From NCBI GenBank assembly GCA_945875635.1, contig CAMCLD010000006.1, positions 1-64,000 on the forward strand: DNA of 64,000 nucleotides, written 5' to 3'. The stretch's first letter is position 1. Every line of letters starts with the position of its first letter. The stretch comes from an uncultured Prevotella sp. (GTDB lineage: Bacteria; Bacteroidota; Bacteroidia; Bacteroidales; Bacteroidaceae). The translations under genes and the position numbers were made by a program. Under the pieces are notes generated by a model that saw only the letters and a list, made by a program, of their open reading frames with translations, did no database searches and was not told the DNA's origin. Below are positions 10,931 through 20,860 of the stretch, one piece after another.

Positions 10931-11239
10931 TTATAATTTCATGTTTTCTATACTGTTCACCTGGTCACTGTGGAAATGACGGTAAACATTAATGATAATC
11001 GCTACAGCGACAGCTGTCTCTGCTGCGCTGACACCAATAGAGAACAAAGTGAAGAAGAATCCCTCAAACTGTCCTGGATAAACGAGTCTGTTGAGAACAG
11101 CAAAATTCATATCCACAGAATTGAGGACAAGTTCCACCGAAATGAGCATTGCGATAAGGTTACGCCTTGTCACAAATCCAAACACTCCTATAAAGAACAA
11201 AAGTGCCGAGAGAGTAAGGAAACATGTTACTGGTATCAT
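10931..11239 (-). CDS. nuoK: NADH-quinone oxidoreductase subunit K
   Basis: RRNLIAMLISVELVLNSVDMNF; synteny. Confidence 0.95.
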   Translation of the reverse strand: MIPVTCFLTLSALLFFIGVFGFVTRRNLIAMLISVELVLNSVDMNFAVLNRLVYPGQFEGFFFTLFSIGVSAAETAVAVAIIINVYRHFHSDQVNSIENMKL

Positions 11240-11243
11240 ATTG

Positions 11244-11768
11244 TTATTTCTCCTCTTTTTTATGGTTCAACAAAACGAGTCCGCCTATTATGCAAGCAAG
11301 CAGGAAAAGGGAGATGAACTCGAAAGGAAAGACATACTGGTATTTGCCCGCTCCCATGAGGGCAGTGCCAATAGTCTCCATCGGGACTTCCACATCAGGC
11401 TGTGTCATTGCCAAGTTGACAAACTCATATTTTATTAATGTGAACACCACAATAGCCAATCCTGCAAGAGATGCCAGCAGTCCGGCAAGGACGCGGCTTC
11501 CTTTTATACGCTCTGTGAGTCCCTGAAGTGTTCTCTTGGACACAAGTTGTATAGCGAAGATATATATCATGGTAATTCCTCCGGCGTAAATGCTTATCTG
11601 TACTGCGCCAAGGAAGGTATAGTCAAGCAGGAAATAGATACCTGCCACTCCAAAAAGCACGAAAAGCAAAGCTGTTGCAGCACGCATGATGCGCTTTGTC
11701 GTCACACAGAATAAGGCTGCTGCCAGTATCACTGCGGAGAGTATTCCAAACATTACTTGATTTGCCAT
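11244..11768 (-). CDS. nuoJ: NADH-quinone oxidoreductase subunit J
   Basis: Small TM protein, FLGAVQISIYAGGITMIYIFAIQL; synteny. Confidence 0.92.
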   Translation of the reverse strand: MANQVMFGILSAVILAAALFCVTTKRIMRAATALLFVLFGVAGIYFLLDYTFLGAVQISIYAGGITMIYIFAIQLVSKRTLQGLTERIKGSRVLAGLLASLAGLAIVVFTLIKYEFVNLAMTQPDVEVPMETIGTALMGAGKYQYVFPFEFISLFLLACIIGGLVLLNHKKEEK

Positions 11769-11798
11769 AATCTATTATTCTGATTTTATGGATGTAAC

Positions 11799-12329
11799 CT
11801 ATTTTGTCTTAGTATTGAACTGTCCAATAGTAAGCGGTGCCCCACCGTCAAGGATGTTTGGCAGCGAACTTTCATAATTCTCCTTGTCAAGATGTATCTT
11901 GAGAGAGTCACGGTCGAAGGTGGCATTCTCAAAATCATTTGTGAACTTGATAGCATTGAAATTACATGAATTGACACACAACTGGCAGAACATGCAGTCA
12001 CCAAGGTCATACTGATAATCAACAAGCTGACGTTTCTTCTTGCCAGTAGCCTCGTCTGTTACCATCTGGGACACTATTTTAATACTGCCGTTGGGACAGG
12101 CTTTCTCACAGAGAGTACATGCTACACACAATGGCTCTCCCTTCTCGTTTTTGTTCATTACAAGACGTCCACGATGACGCTCTGCTACATGAAGCGTTGT
12201 TTTGCGGTTCTCAGGATACTGCTCTGTGCTCTTCGGGGTAAAATACTCCTTCAATGTCACTTTGAGTCCAGTTGACAATGACTTCAGGGCACTTGCTATT
12301 CCGCAAAAATATGATTGATTGTTTTCCAT
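11799..12329 (-). CDS. nuoI: NADH-quinone oxidoreductase subunit I (2x[4Fe-4S])
   Basis: CVACTLCEKACP and CMFCQLCVNSC ferredoxin motifs. Confidence 0.95.
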   Translation of the reverse strand: MENNQSYFCGIASALKSLSTGLKVTLKEYFTPKSTEQYPENRKTTLHVAERHRGRLVMNKNEKGEPLCVACTLCEKACPNGSIKIVSQMVTDEATGKKKRQLVDYQYDLGDCMFCQLCVNSCNFNAIKFTNDFENATFDRDSLKIHLDKENYESSLPNILDGGAPLTIGQFNTKTK

Positions 12330-12345
12330 ATCCTATTATTTCTTG

Positions 12346-13431
12346 TTAAAGATAAAGTCCGAAAGCCACTACGACCGTCATAAGCAACAGATTGACTAAG
12401 GCAAGTGGCATTAGATATTTCCACTCCAGCTTCAGAATCTGGTCAATTCTAAGGCGTGGGAATGTCCACCTAATCCACATTAACAGCCATACTACAGCGA
12501 ATGTCTTGCCAAGGAACCATACGATTCCTGGTATGTAGCCCATCAGTGTGTCGAATGCGTCAACACCAATACATACCGGAGCCCAACCTCCAAGGAAGAC
12601 TGTCGTAGCCACGCCTGAGACAACAAAAAGATTCAGATATTCTGCAAGGTAATAGAAACCGAATCCCATACCGCTATACTCAGTGTGATAACCGGCAGTA
12701 AGCTCACTTTCTGCCTCGGCAAGGTCGAAAGGACCACGGTTTGCCTCGGCATTTCCGGCAACAAGGAATACGAGGAATGCTATGATGGCAGGGATATGCC
12801 CTTTCACGAGCAAACAATTCCATGCGCCTGTCTGAGCCTCTACTATACCACTAATCTGCATTGTTCCTGTAAGTATGACAGCTGTTATCAGGCACAGGCC
12901 GAGACTCATCTCGTAACTAATCATCTGCACTGCACCACGCATTGCTGACACTACTGAGTATTTGTTGTTACTTCCCCATCCGGCAAGAAACACACCAACA
13001 ACTCCGATACTTGAGACTGCTGTCAGAAGGAATATTCCAACGTTGAAGTCCAGGATGACAGCACCATTGTTCCATGGAAGGAAAGAGAAAGTGCCAATGG
13101 AAGCCGCTATGACGAGGAATGGAGCAAGGTAATAGAGCAGTCTATCTGCCTTGTCAACAACGAAAATCTCCTTTATGAGCATCTTCAGCACATCGGCAAA
13201 AACCTGAAGGAGTCCCCATGGACCAACTCGCATAGGACCAAGACGGCACTGGAAATATGCACAGACCTTACGCTCCATGAATATAAGCACAATGGCAAGT
13301 ACCGCATAGCCTACGATTATAAGCAGTCCAACGAGTACACACTCTATGAGTATCGACCAAAAATCTCCAAGTCCAAGTGTCTGACGAAGGAGAGAGTCGA
13401 ACCATGATGTTACTATACTAAAATCAAACAT
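12346..13431 (-). CDS. nuoH: NADH-quinone oxidoreductase subunit H
   Basis: ERKVCAYFQCRLGPMRVGPWGLLQVFADVLKML; RGPFDLAEAESELTAGYHTEYSG. Confidence 0.96.
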   Translation of the reverse strand: MFDFSIVTSWFDSLLRQTLGLGDFWSILIECVLVGLLIIVGYAVLAIVLIFMERKVCAYFQCRLGPMRVGPWGLLQVFADVLKMLIKEIFVVDKADRLLYYLAPFLVIAASIGTFSFLPWNNGAVILDFNVGIFLLTAVSSIGVVGVFLAGWGSNNKYSVVSAMRGAVQMISYEMSLGLCLITAVILTGTMQISGIVEAQTGAWNCLLVKGHIPAIIAFLVFLVAGNAEANRGPFDLAEAESELTAGYHTEYSGMGFGFYYLAEYLNLFVVSGVATTVFLGGWAPVCIGVDAFDTLMGYIPGIVWFLGKTFAVVWLLMWIRWTFPRLRIDQILKLEWKYLMPLALVNLLLMTVVVAFGLYL

Positions 13432-13492
13432 ATTTATTATATTGAATATTTAACATTGGAGTCTGAGACGATGTAACAGACATTTACACCAT

Positions 13493-15055
13493 TTATCTGT
13501 CTATGTCAGGGATTACAAAATCAAGTGCCGCTCCAACAGTGATAAGGTCAGCTATTTTCTCACCTCTGAGCATCTCGTCCATGGCTGCTACATGATTGAG
13601 TCCCATTGGTCGGAATTTCAGACGGTAAGGACTCTTGTCTCCCCTTGAATCAAGATATACTCCTATCTCTCCACGGCTTCCCTCACATGAGAAATACCAT
13701 TGTCCTTCTGGTACCTTGATAATCGGTTTTTGCTTGACATAGAAATCACCCTCAGGTATATTGTCTATAAGCTGCTCTATGATGGAGATACTTTGTTTCA
13801 TTTCTGCAATCCTGTTCAGATAGCGTCCATAGCTGTCGCAGCTGTCGCAGGTTATCTCATCCCACTCCACCTTGTCGTACATATCGTATGGGTGGTTTTT
13901 CCTTACATCATTGTGCCATCCACTCGCACGTCCCGAAGCTCCGGTAACTCCATAGCTTATTGCATCCTCTTTGGAAAGGATGCCTACACCCTGGAACCTG
14001 TTCTTCGTGATGATATTGTCACCAAAGACATCCATATATTCCTGGAACATTGGTTTCATATATTCGCAAAGAGCTTTGACATTCCTTACAAAATTAGGGT
14101 CTATGTCTTCCTGGCAACCACCAATCCTGTAATAGTTCTGGATAAGGCGACCTCCTGTCGTTTCTTCCATCACGTTAAGGACATGCTCTCTGTCGCGCAT
14201 TGAATAGAGGAATGCAGTCAGCGCACCAAGGTCCTGAGCGCAGCATCCTATATATAATAGGTGTGAATCAAGGCGCTGAAGCTCATCCATGATGGTACGG
14301 ATATAATGAATCCTGTCTGTCAGCTCAACTCCCATAGCCTCTTCTATGACACCAACGAGAGCATGACGGTTCATCATGGCGCTGAGATAGTCCATACGGT
14401 CTGTCAGAGCTAATGTCTGTGGATAGGTATATGACTCGCACATTTTCTCAATGCCACGATGGATATATCCAAGATGTGGATAAATCCTCTTTATAGTCTC
14501 ACCGTCAAGAATTGTCTGAAGACGCAGCACTCCATGGGTTGACGGGTGCTGTGGACCTATATTGACAACGAAGTCATCGTCTGTAAACAATGGAGATTTC
14601 TTGGCAACGAGTCTGCCTTCCCTGTCAAGTGAGTAACTGGTCCTGTAGTCTGGTTCCTGATCGTCTTGAAGTGAGTAACCATATTCACTATGGAAATTCT
14701 TTCGCAATGGATAGCCTTTGAAATCATTGCGAAGGTAAAGGCGGCGCATATCAGGATGACCAAGGAACTTTATCCCAAGAAAATCAAACACTTCCCTTTC
14801 AAGTAGTTCCGCACTCTTCCATAGATTGGTCACAGTGGGAAGCAGATAGTGTTCGTCAACCTTGTCTGCAATACATTTTACGGAAGTTCTCTCATGCGTG
14901 TCTGTATTCTCAAGGATATACACGCAGCCCAGTGCTTCCTCTCCGAAGTCCTCTCCAACTATTGTAACAAGGAAGTCGAAATGTTTGTCCTTACACAACT
15001 TTGTCATCTCTGAAGCAAAGTCGCTGTACCTGATATCTAATTGTTCAATTTTCAT
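13493..15055 (-). CDS. nuoCD: Fused NADH-quinone oxidoreductase subunit C/D
   Basis: 30 kDa domain ([20 protein letters not shown]) followed by 49 kDa domain ([15 protein letters not shown]) in one 520-aa ORF. Confidence 0.95.
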   Translation of the reverse strand: MKIEQLDIRYSDFASEMTKLCKDKHFDFLVTIVGEDFGEEALGCVYILENTDTHERTSVKCIADKVDEHYLLPTVTNLWKSAELLEREVFDFLGIKFLGHPDMRRLYLRNDFKGYPLRKNFHSEYGYSLQDDQEPDYRTSYSLDREGRLVAKKSPLFTDDDFVVNIGPQHPSTHGVLRLQTILDGETIKRIYPHLGYIHRGIEKMCESYTYPQTLALTDRMDYLSAMMNRHALVGVIEEAMGVELTDRIHYIRTIMDELQRLDSHLLYIGCCAQDLGALTAFLYSMRDREHVLNVMEETTGGRLIQNYYRIGGCQEDIDPNFVRNVKALCEYMKPMFQEYMDVFGDNIITKNRFQGVGILSKEDAISYGVTGASGRASGWHNDVRKNHPYDMYDKVEWDEITCDSCDSYGRYLNRIAEMKQSISIIEQLIDNIPEGDFYVKQKPIIKVPEGQWYFSCEGSRGEIGVYLDSRGDKSPYRLKFRPMGLNHVAAMDEMLRGEKIADLITVGAALDFVIPDIDR

Positions 15056-15750
15056 TTCTTATCCTCCTTTCCCTCATTTTTAAGACTCTCTACAAATTCC
15101 TGAGGAACAGTAGTAACCACAATTGGCTTGTGACCGTCGCGTAGTGCCTCGTTGCTGAGATTCATCTCCCTTTCCTCGCTATTCTGCTTGTGGTTTGCTC
15201 CACCGAAGAACTTTTCAACCTTCACTTTTCTCTGCAGCTGCATCATTCCGTACATTATAGCCTCTGGACGTGGAGGACATCCCGGAATATATACATCGAC
15301 GGGCACTATCTCGTCAATACCCCTCACTACATGATAGCTGTCCTTGAAAGGACCACCAGAGATTGCACATCCTCCAACAGCTATGACATACTTAGGTTCT
15401 GCCATCTCATCGTAAAGGCGTTTGAATGCAGGTGCCATCTTGTTCGTAATTGTACCGGCACACATGATGAGGTCTGCCTGACGTGGAGAGTTTCGCGTAA
15501 CCTCAAAACCGAATCTGGCAAAGTCATATCTGGCACATCCTACTGCCATGAACTCAATACCACAGCAACTGGTAGCAAAGGTAAGCGACCAAAGGGAATT
15601 GCTTCTACCCCAGTTTATCATCTGGTCCAACGAACCAACAACTACATTTGTACCACCTTCGTTTAATTCATCCACCAAACGCTCCAAAGTACTATTGTCC
15701 TTGAACTCATCGTATGGTATGCTCTTTATCTTAGGTTTCCTTATTTCCAT
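15052..15750 (-). CDS. nuoB: NADH-quinone oxidoreductase subunit B
   Basis: [39 protein letters not shown]. Confidence 0.96.
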   Translation of the reverse strand: MEIRKPKIKSIPYDEFKDNSTLERLVDELNEGGTNVVVGSLDQMINWGRSNSLWSLTFATSCCGIEFMAVGCARYDFARFGFEVTRNSPRQADLIMCAGTITNKMAPAFKRLYDEMAEPKYVIAVGGCAISGGPFKDSYHVVRGIDEIVPVDVYIPGCPPRPEAIMYGMMQLQRKVKVEKFFGGANHKQNSEEREMNLSNEALRDGHKPIVVTTVPQEFVESLKNEGKEDKK

Positions 15751-16091
15751 TCAAGTGCTCCTTTCCGCCATGCGTATGCAAGGCCAAATACCAATACCAA
15801 CATGAAGAAACCAATCGTTGCCAATGCCATTGGACCATACGATTTAACCACTACCGCCCACGGATAGAGAAAGACTGTCTCTACATCAAACATCAGGAAC
15901 AGAATGGCAAACAGGTAGTAGCCAATGTTCACTGGAAGCCATGATGTGCCATGAGTGGGAATACCACACTCAAAAGGCTCGCCTTTCACCGCATTATACG
16001 ACCGTGGACCAATCAACTTAGCTATGACATAGGCTGCCACAACCAAAAAGACCGCCGTAATCAAAACGGTAATAAACAAAGTAAACAACAT
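15741..16091 (-). CDS. nuoA: NADH-quinone oxidoreductase subunit A
   Basis: Small TM protein, YECG-type motif [23 protein letters not shown]. Confidence 0.95.
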   Translation of the reverse strand: MLFTLFITVLITAVFLVVAAYVIAKLIGPRSYNAVKGEPFECGIPTHGTSWLPVNIGYYLFAILFLMFDVETVFLYPWAVVVKSYGPMALATIGFFMLVLVFGLAYAWRKGALEWK

Positions 16092-16143
16092 ATTATTAAA
16101 TATATAGCTATAAATATTAAATTACTCGTTTGCGAAACGTCGG

Positions 16144-16151
16144 CAAAGTTA
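16144..16151 (-). promoter_or_regulatory. Bacteroidetes-type -7 box for the nuo operon
   Basis: TAACTTTGC on minus strand (TAnnTTTG consensus) about 55 nt upstream of nuoA; -33 not convincing. Confidence 0.4.
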
Positions 16152-16258
16152 ATAAAAAAAAATGAAATATTTACTATCATTATAAAAAAAGAAAATGTCA
16201 TGCCTGAAGAATATCATCCTCAAAAAAATGGCATGGTAAAACAAAATGCTCTATATCA

Positions 16259-16290
16259 TTTGTATTTTTGATATTTTTTATGTAATTTTG
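16259..16290 (+). promoter_or_regulatory. Bacteroidetes-type promoter of the GldB-like gene
   Basis: TTTG (16259-16262), 20-nt spacer, TAATTTTG (16283-16290). Confidence 0.5.
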
Positions 16291-16299
16291 CAGACGAAT

Positions 16300-16390
16300 G
16301 TTGAAAGTTGAATGTTGAATGTTGAAAATTGAAAGTTGAATGTTGAAAATTCAATCATCAATAATCAATAATCAATTATCAATTTTCAAT
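16300..16390 (+). repeat. Heptad array: 7 x [G/A]TTGAA[A/T] followed by 6 x NNTCAAT
   Basis: 13 consecutive in-register 7-mers, strand sense switching at 16349. Confidence 0.93.
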
Positions 16391-16415
16391 CTTCTTCAAT
16401 CTCTCTCTTAAATAT

Positions 16416-17255
16416 ATGCACAACGGGTCATTACAAACAACAAAGAAAACAAGCAGAATATGGAAAATGGTGGCACTTGCCATCATTGTTACTCTATATT
16501 CTTACGGCTTATTCTCATGTGGAGTGGGTTCAAAGAAAGACGATGAGCACAAAATGCTTGTGAACATTGAGAGATACGACAGGCTGGAATACAGATATCT
16601 TACAACCGGTGACTTTTCAGCATTGCAGGAGATGAATACAGAATTCCCCATAGAGACGAGAATGCTCATTGAAGACATTCTAAAACTGGGAGAAGCCACC
16701 GACCCGGAGATAAATGCGAAATTCCTTAAATACTATCAGGACACCACTCTGCAGACTTTGCTTGCCGACAGTCAGGCAAAATTTGCAAACATGGAGGATA
16801 TTAACCGCAAATTCAACGATGCGTTCACAAAACTGAAGAAATGGTTCCCCGACATGGTGTTGCCAAGGATATACACACAGGTCACATCACTCGACCAAAG
16901 CATAGTGATAGGCAACCACAGCATTGGCATCTCCCTTGATAAATATCTCGGTGCCAACTATCCCCTATATGAAAAAATGGGATACAATGACAACCAGAGA
17001 AAACAGATGGAAAGGAAATACATCCTGCCTGACGGCATCCTGTTCTATCTGCTCAGCTATTACCACCTTCCCAGTTTTGACACATGCCCGCAGGAAGAGC
17101 GCGACATACATCTTGGGAAGATGCAATGGATTGTAAACCATGCCATAGGCACCAACTTCTACAAGAACAAGTACGTGGCTGAAGTTGACAATTTCATGAA
17201 GAGAAATCCCAAGACTTCTTACGATGAACTGATACGCCTTTCCAAAATCAAATAA
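16416..17255 (+). CDS. GldB-like lipoprotein
   Basis: Lipobox LFSCG; GldB-family layout (NIERYDR..., MYEKMGY/ILPDGILFYLLSYYHLP). Confidence 0.7.
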   Translation: MHNGSLQTTKKTSRIWKMVALAIIVTLYSYGLFSCGVGSKKDDEHKMLVNIERYDRLEYRYLTTGDFSALQEMNTEFPIETRMLIEDILKLGEATDPEINAKFLKYYQDTTLQTLLADSQAKFANMEDINRKFNDAFTKLKKWFPDMVLPRIYTQVTSLDQSIVIGNHSIGISLDKYLGANYPLYEKMGYNDNQRKQMERKYILPDGILFYLLSYYHLPSFDTCPQEERDIHLGKMQWIVNHAIGTNFYKNKYVAEVDNFMKRNPKTSYDELIRLSKIK

Positions 17256-18171
17256 TACAGTTCCTGCCCTGATACATACCGTTGGCACGCATATAGTTCC
17301 TGAGCATATTTGTAAATTCATGGTTCTTGATACCCCATTTCGGAGCTAACAGCATGTCAGCAGGTGATTGGCTTACAAATCTCTCCAACACCAAGGTCTC
17401 CCTCAACATCTGTACATAGTCGGCAACAAGTTCCACATATTCGCCTACTCGGAACAGATGGAATGGCTCGGCTGCATACATCTCAGCCAAACGAGTGTTG
17501 CGTATTATCTGTAGTTGATGAATCTTTAGCATGTCGAGCGGCAGGGATGATATCACAGGAGCCTGACGCAGTATTTCCTCCCTGTCTTCACCTGGCAAGC
17601 CAAGTATCACATGACCACCACACAGCAGATTATAGCCAACGGTCTGCTCTATGGCTTTCCTAGCACATTCAAATGTGTGGTTGCGGTTTATGTATCTCAA
17701 GGTTGAGTCATTCACACTCTCTATGCCATATTCTACAATAACCGTCTTGTATCTTGACAGCTGAGACAGATACGACAGGAGTTCTGTTGACACACAGTCA
17801 GGACGGGTACCTATCACTATTCCCTCAACACGCTCAATGCCAAGAGCCTCCTCGTAGCGTTCCTGCAAGACAGGAAGAGAAGCATAGGTGTTTGTATATG
17901 CCTGAAAATATACAAGATAATGCATGTCTGGGTATTTCCTTCCAAAAAACGCCTTACCATCCTCCACTTGCTTGCGTATGCTTTTCGTCGGGTTGCAATA
18001 AGTGGGATTGAAAGTGCGGTTGTCACAGAAAATGCAACCACCATGCCCTATACGTCCATCACGGTTGGGACATGTGAAACCAGCATCTACAGATATCTTC
18101 TGTAGTTTGTAAGGGAATGTACGGCGCATCCAGCTGCCATAGTCATTTATCAGAGAAGCCTTAATGTTCAC
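17248..18171 (-). CDS. TIGR01212-type radical SAM protein (YhcC-like)
   Basis: CPNRDGRIGHGGCIFCDN radical SAM Cys motif, VIVEYGIES, GLPGE. Confidence 0.9.
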   Translation of the reverse strand: MNIKASLINDYGSWMRRTFPYKLQKISVDAGFTCPNRDGRIGHGGCIFCDNRTFNPTYCNPTKSIRKQVEDGKAFFGRKYPDMHYLVYFQAYTNTYASLPVLQERYEEALGIERVEGIVIGTRPDCVSTELLSYLSQLSRYKTVIVEYGIESVNDSTLRYINRNHTFECARKAIEQTVGYNLLCGGHVILGLPGEDREEILRQAPVISSLPLDMLKIHQLQIIRNTRLAEMYAAEPFHLFRVGEYVELVADYVQMLRETLVLERFVSQSPADMLLAPKWGIKNHEFTNMLRNYMRANGMYQGRNCII

Positions 18172-18202
18172 AAAAAAAATATCTTTTATCGTTTAGCAAC
18201 TG

Positions 18203-18230
18203 CAAAAGTAAAAAAAAACTATTACCTTTG
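18203..18230. promoter_or_regulatory. Divergent -7 boxes: minus TACTTTTG (18203-18210) and plus TACCTTTG (18223-18230)
   Basis: Matches to TAnnTTTG on both strands in the 200-bp divergent intergenic region. Confidence 0.45.
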
Positions 18231-18303
18231 CAAAACTTCTCCTAACTCCTTTTATTCGGAAGTGGTAAAAAGGAGATAAATGAAGATATAACATCATAAC
18301 CCT

Positions 18304-18354
18304 CTTCATCAAGCTGAGGCTCCCTCCCTCAGGGGAGGGTTGGGGAAGGGCTTT
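18304..18354 (+). promoter_or_regulatory. GC-rich leader element immediately upstream of the dipeptidyl peptidase gene (copy 1)
   Basis: CTTCATCAAGCTGAGGCTCCCTCCCTCAGGGGAGGGTTGGGGAAGGGCTTT; close match to minus-strand copy at 24282-24332. Confidence 0.7.
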
Positions 18355-18370
18355 AATTTATTTTATAATC

Positions 18371-20575
18371 ATGAGAATAAAATCATTTATTATCGCAATG
18401 TTCGCCACCGTAAGCCTATCAGCACAGGCAGAGAATGAACTGTCAATCGACAGCATAACAGCTGGAGCTTACAATGCTGAATACATAAGCGGCATCAATC
18501 CAGTCAAGGGAACAGACGAATACACTCAGATAAGCCTCGATGGCAAGCGGATAGAGAGGTATTCATTCAAGACAGGAAAGCTCACCGGGGTATTGTTCGA
18601 CATCAACAACGTAAAGGGCATGAATGTCAAAGGCATAGACGGATATGTCATAAGTCCTGACGGAAAGAGCATTCTTATAGAAACGCAGACAGAACGCATA
18701 TACAGAAGGTCATTCGTAGCCTCATATTACATCTACAACACGGGGGACGCAACAGTCAAACAGCTATCCGCCATGGGAAAGCAACAGATACCCACATTCT
18801 CGCCCGATTCCAAGCATATAGCCTTTGTCAGAAACAACAATATCTTTGTAACAGATGGCGAGAAAGAGACCATGGTGACGCATGACGGAGAGACCAACAG
18901 GATAATCAACGGAATTCCAGACTGGGTCAACGAGGAGGAGTTTGGGACAAACTGCTCATTGGCATGGAGTGCGGACGGAAGGTATCTCAACTGGATAAGA
19001 TACGATGAAAGTGGTGTGAGGACCTACTCTCTTCAGCTGTTCCAGGGTATGAAACCAGAAAGAAAGGAAAACGCCGACTATCCTGGGGATTATGCATATA
19101 AATATCCTAAGGCGGGACAGGACAACTCCATTGTGTCGGCATGGAGTTATGACATTGAGACGGGACACACCATGCCGTTCCAGCTACCACTCGCAAAAGA
19201 TGGGTACATACCCAGAATACTCACCATACCTGCAAAGAAAGGCACAAAGCCAGACATAATGATTTGTACCATGAACAGGCATCAGGACTCGCTGAGAATA
19301 TACAAAGCCAAGCCTGAGGATGGGGTGTGCCAACTCATCATTGAGGAAAACGTACCGGGGTATGTCAAGGAGGAAGTGCTCGAAAACATGTTGCTCACTC
19401 CGGAATATATTCTTCTGCCAAGCGACAGGGACGGATTCATGCATACCTACCTTTACAACTATGAAGGAAAGTTGATTAGGCAGATTGACAAGGGAGAATT
19501 CGAGACAACAGGGATATACGGATTCGATGAGAAGAGCGGAACAACGTATATACAGGCAGCTGCCCTGACCCCCTCAGAGAGGGAGATATATGCCATTGAC
19601 AAGACAGGAAGGATGAAAATGCTTTCAGGCAAGAAAGGATGGAACAGCGCCATCTTCTCCGATGACATGTCATGCTTCATAAACACATGGAGCGATGCCG
19701 ACACACCATATTTATATAGCATCATTGACAACAAGGGAAAGTCCAAGAGGACAATAGCCGATAACAGCAGGCTAACCGAAAAGCTCGGGAAGCACACTCT
19801 TGGCACAAAGTCATTCTTCCAGTTCGAGACATCAGAGGGAGTCAAGCTCAACGGATGGATGGTGAAGCCAGCCAATTTCAATCCCCAGAAGAAATACCCC
19901 GTCATAATGTTCCAGTATAGCGGACCAGGCAGTCAGCAGGTCGTAAACAGATGGAGCATAGGCTCCATGGGCAACGGAGCACTCTACGACCTCTATCTTG
20001 CACAAGAAGGATTCATTGTCGTGTGTGTCGATGGAAGAGGCACAGGCGGCAGGGGTGCCGCCTTTGAGAAGTGCACATTCCTTAACCTTGGGGTTCTTGA
20101 GTCAAGGGACCAGGTAGAGACAGCTATCTGGCTCGCCGGGCAAAACTATGTTGACAAGGACAGGATAGGTATATGGGGCTGGAGTTTCGGAGGATTCAAC
20201 ACCCTCATGAGCATGAGTGAAGGAAGAGATGTGTTCAAGGCTGGAGTAGCCGTGGCACCACCTACAAACTGGAAATTCTACGACACCATATACACAGAGA
20301 GATACATGCACACACCTTCCGAGAATCCTTCAGGATACAGTACAAACCCCATAGAAAGAGCACCTAACCTGCATGGTGCGTTGTTGATATGCCACGGCCT
20401 TGCCGACGACAACGTCCATCCACAGAACACATTTGAATATTCAGAGGCTCTTGTACAGAACAACAAGGATTTCCAAGAGATAATTTACACAAACCGAAAC
20501 CACAGCATCTATGGAGGAAACACAAGAAATCATCTCCTGCGCCAAATAGCATTGTTCTTAAAAAAGAATCTGTAA
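18371..20575 (+). CDS. S9 family peptidase (dipeptidyl peptidase IV-like)
   Basis: DPPIV_N propeller, catalytic GWSFGG, DDNVHPQN, NRNHSIYGG. Confidence 0.92.
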   Translation: MRIKSFIIAMFATVSLSAQAENELSIDSITAGAYNAEYISGINPVKGTDEYTQISLDGKRIERYSFKTGKLTGVLFDINNVKGMNVKGIDGYVISPDGKSILIETQTERIYRRSFVASYYIYNTGDATVKQLSAMGKQQIPTFSPDSKHIAFVRNNNIFVTDGEKETMVTHDGETNRIINGIPDWVNEEEFGTNCSLAWSADGRYLNWIRYDESGVRTYSLQLFQGMKPERKENADYPGDYAYKYPKAGQDNSIVSAWSYDIETGHTMPFQLPLAKDGYIPRILTIPAKKGTKPDIMICTMNRHQDSLRIYKAKPEDGVCQLIIEENVPGYVKEEVLENMLLTPEYILLPSDRDGFMHTYLYNYEGKLIRQIDKGEFETTGIYGFDEKSGTTYIQAAALTPSEREIYAIDKTGRMKMLSGKKGWNSAIFSDDMSCFINTWSDADTPYLYSIIDNKGKSKRTIADNSRLTEKLGKHTLGTKSFFQFETSEGVKLNGWMVKPANFNPQKKYPVIMFQYSGPGSQQVVNRWSIGSMGNGALYDLYLAQEGFIVVCVDGRGTGGRGAAFEKCTFLNLGVLESRDQVETAIWLAGQNYVDKDRIGIWGWSFGGFNTLMSMSEGRDVFKAGVAVAPPTNWKFYDTIYTERYMHTPSENPSGYSTNPIERAPNLHGALLICHGLADDNVHPQNTFEYSEALVQNNKDFQEIIYTNRNHSIYGGNTRNHLLRQIALFLKKNL

Positions 20576-20750
20576 TTCTGTCGTTACAGCCACCAAGTCA
20601 CAACTGAGCCTGTACATGATTGACAAGAATGGTGCTATCCTCCATTCTGTAATTATGCAGCCAAGGATGTAGGTTTAGATATATACTTGAACCTAATGCA
20701 TTAAAAGTCTATTTTCAAGACTTAAATAATGCGTTAAATTCTATGTTTCG

Positions 20751-20830
20751 CACTGCGAAACGTACGTCCACCACTGCGAAACGTACATCCACCACTGCGA
20801 AACGTACGTCCACCACTGCGAAACATAGAT
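20751..20830. repeat. Array B: about 4 copies of a 21-bp unit CACTGCGAAACGTACGTCCAC
   Basis: Units start at 20751, 20772, 20793, 20814 (last partial); bounded by 13-bp inverted repeat TCTATGTTTCGCA/TGCGAAACATAGA. Confidence 0.93.
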
Positions 20831-20837
20831 TTCAAAC

Positions 20838-20859
20838 GCTTAAAAGAATTCTTTTAAGC
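20838..20859. repeat. 22-bp perfect palindrome GCTTAAAAGAATTCTTTTAAGC
   Basis: Reads identically on both strands. Confidence 0.95.
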
Positions 20860-20860
20860 A

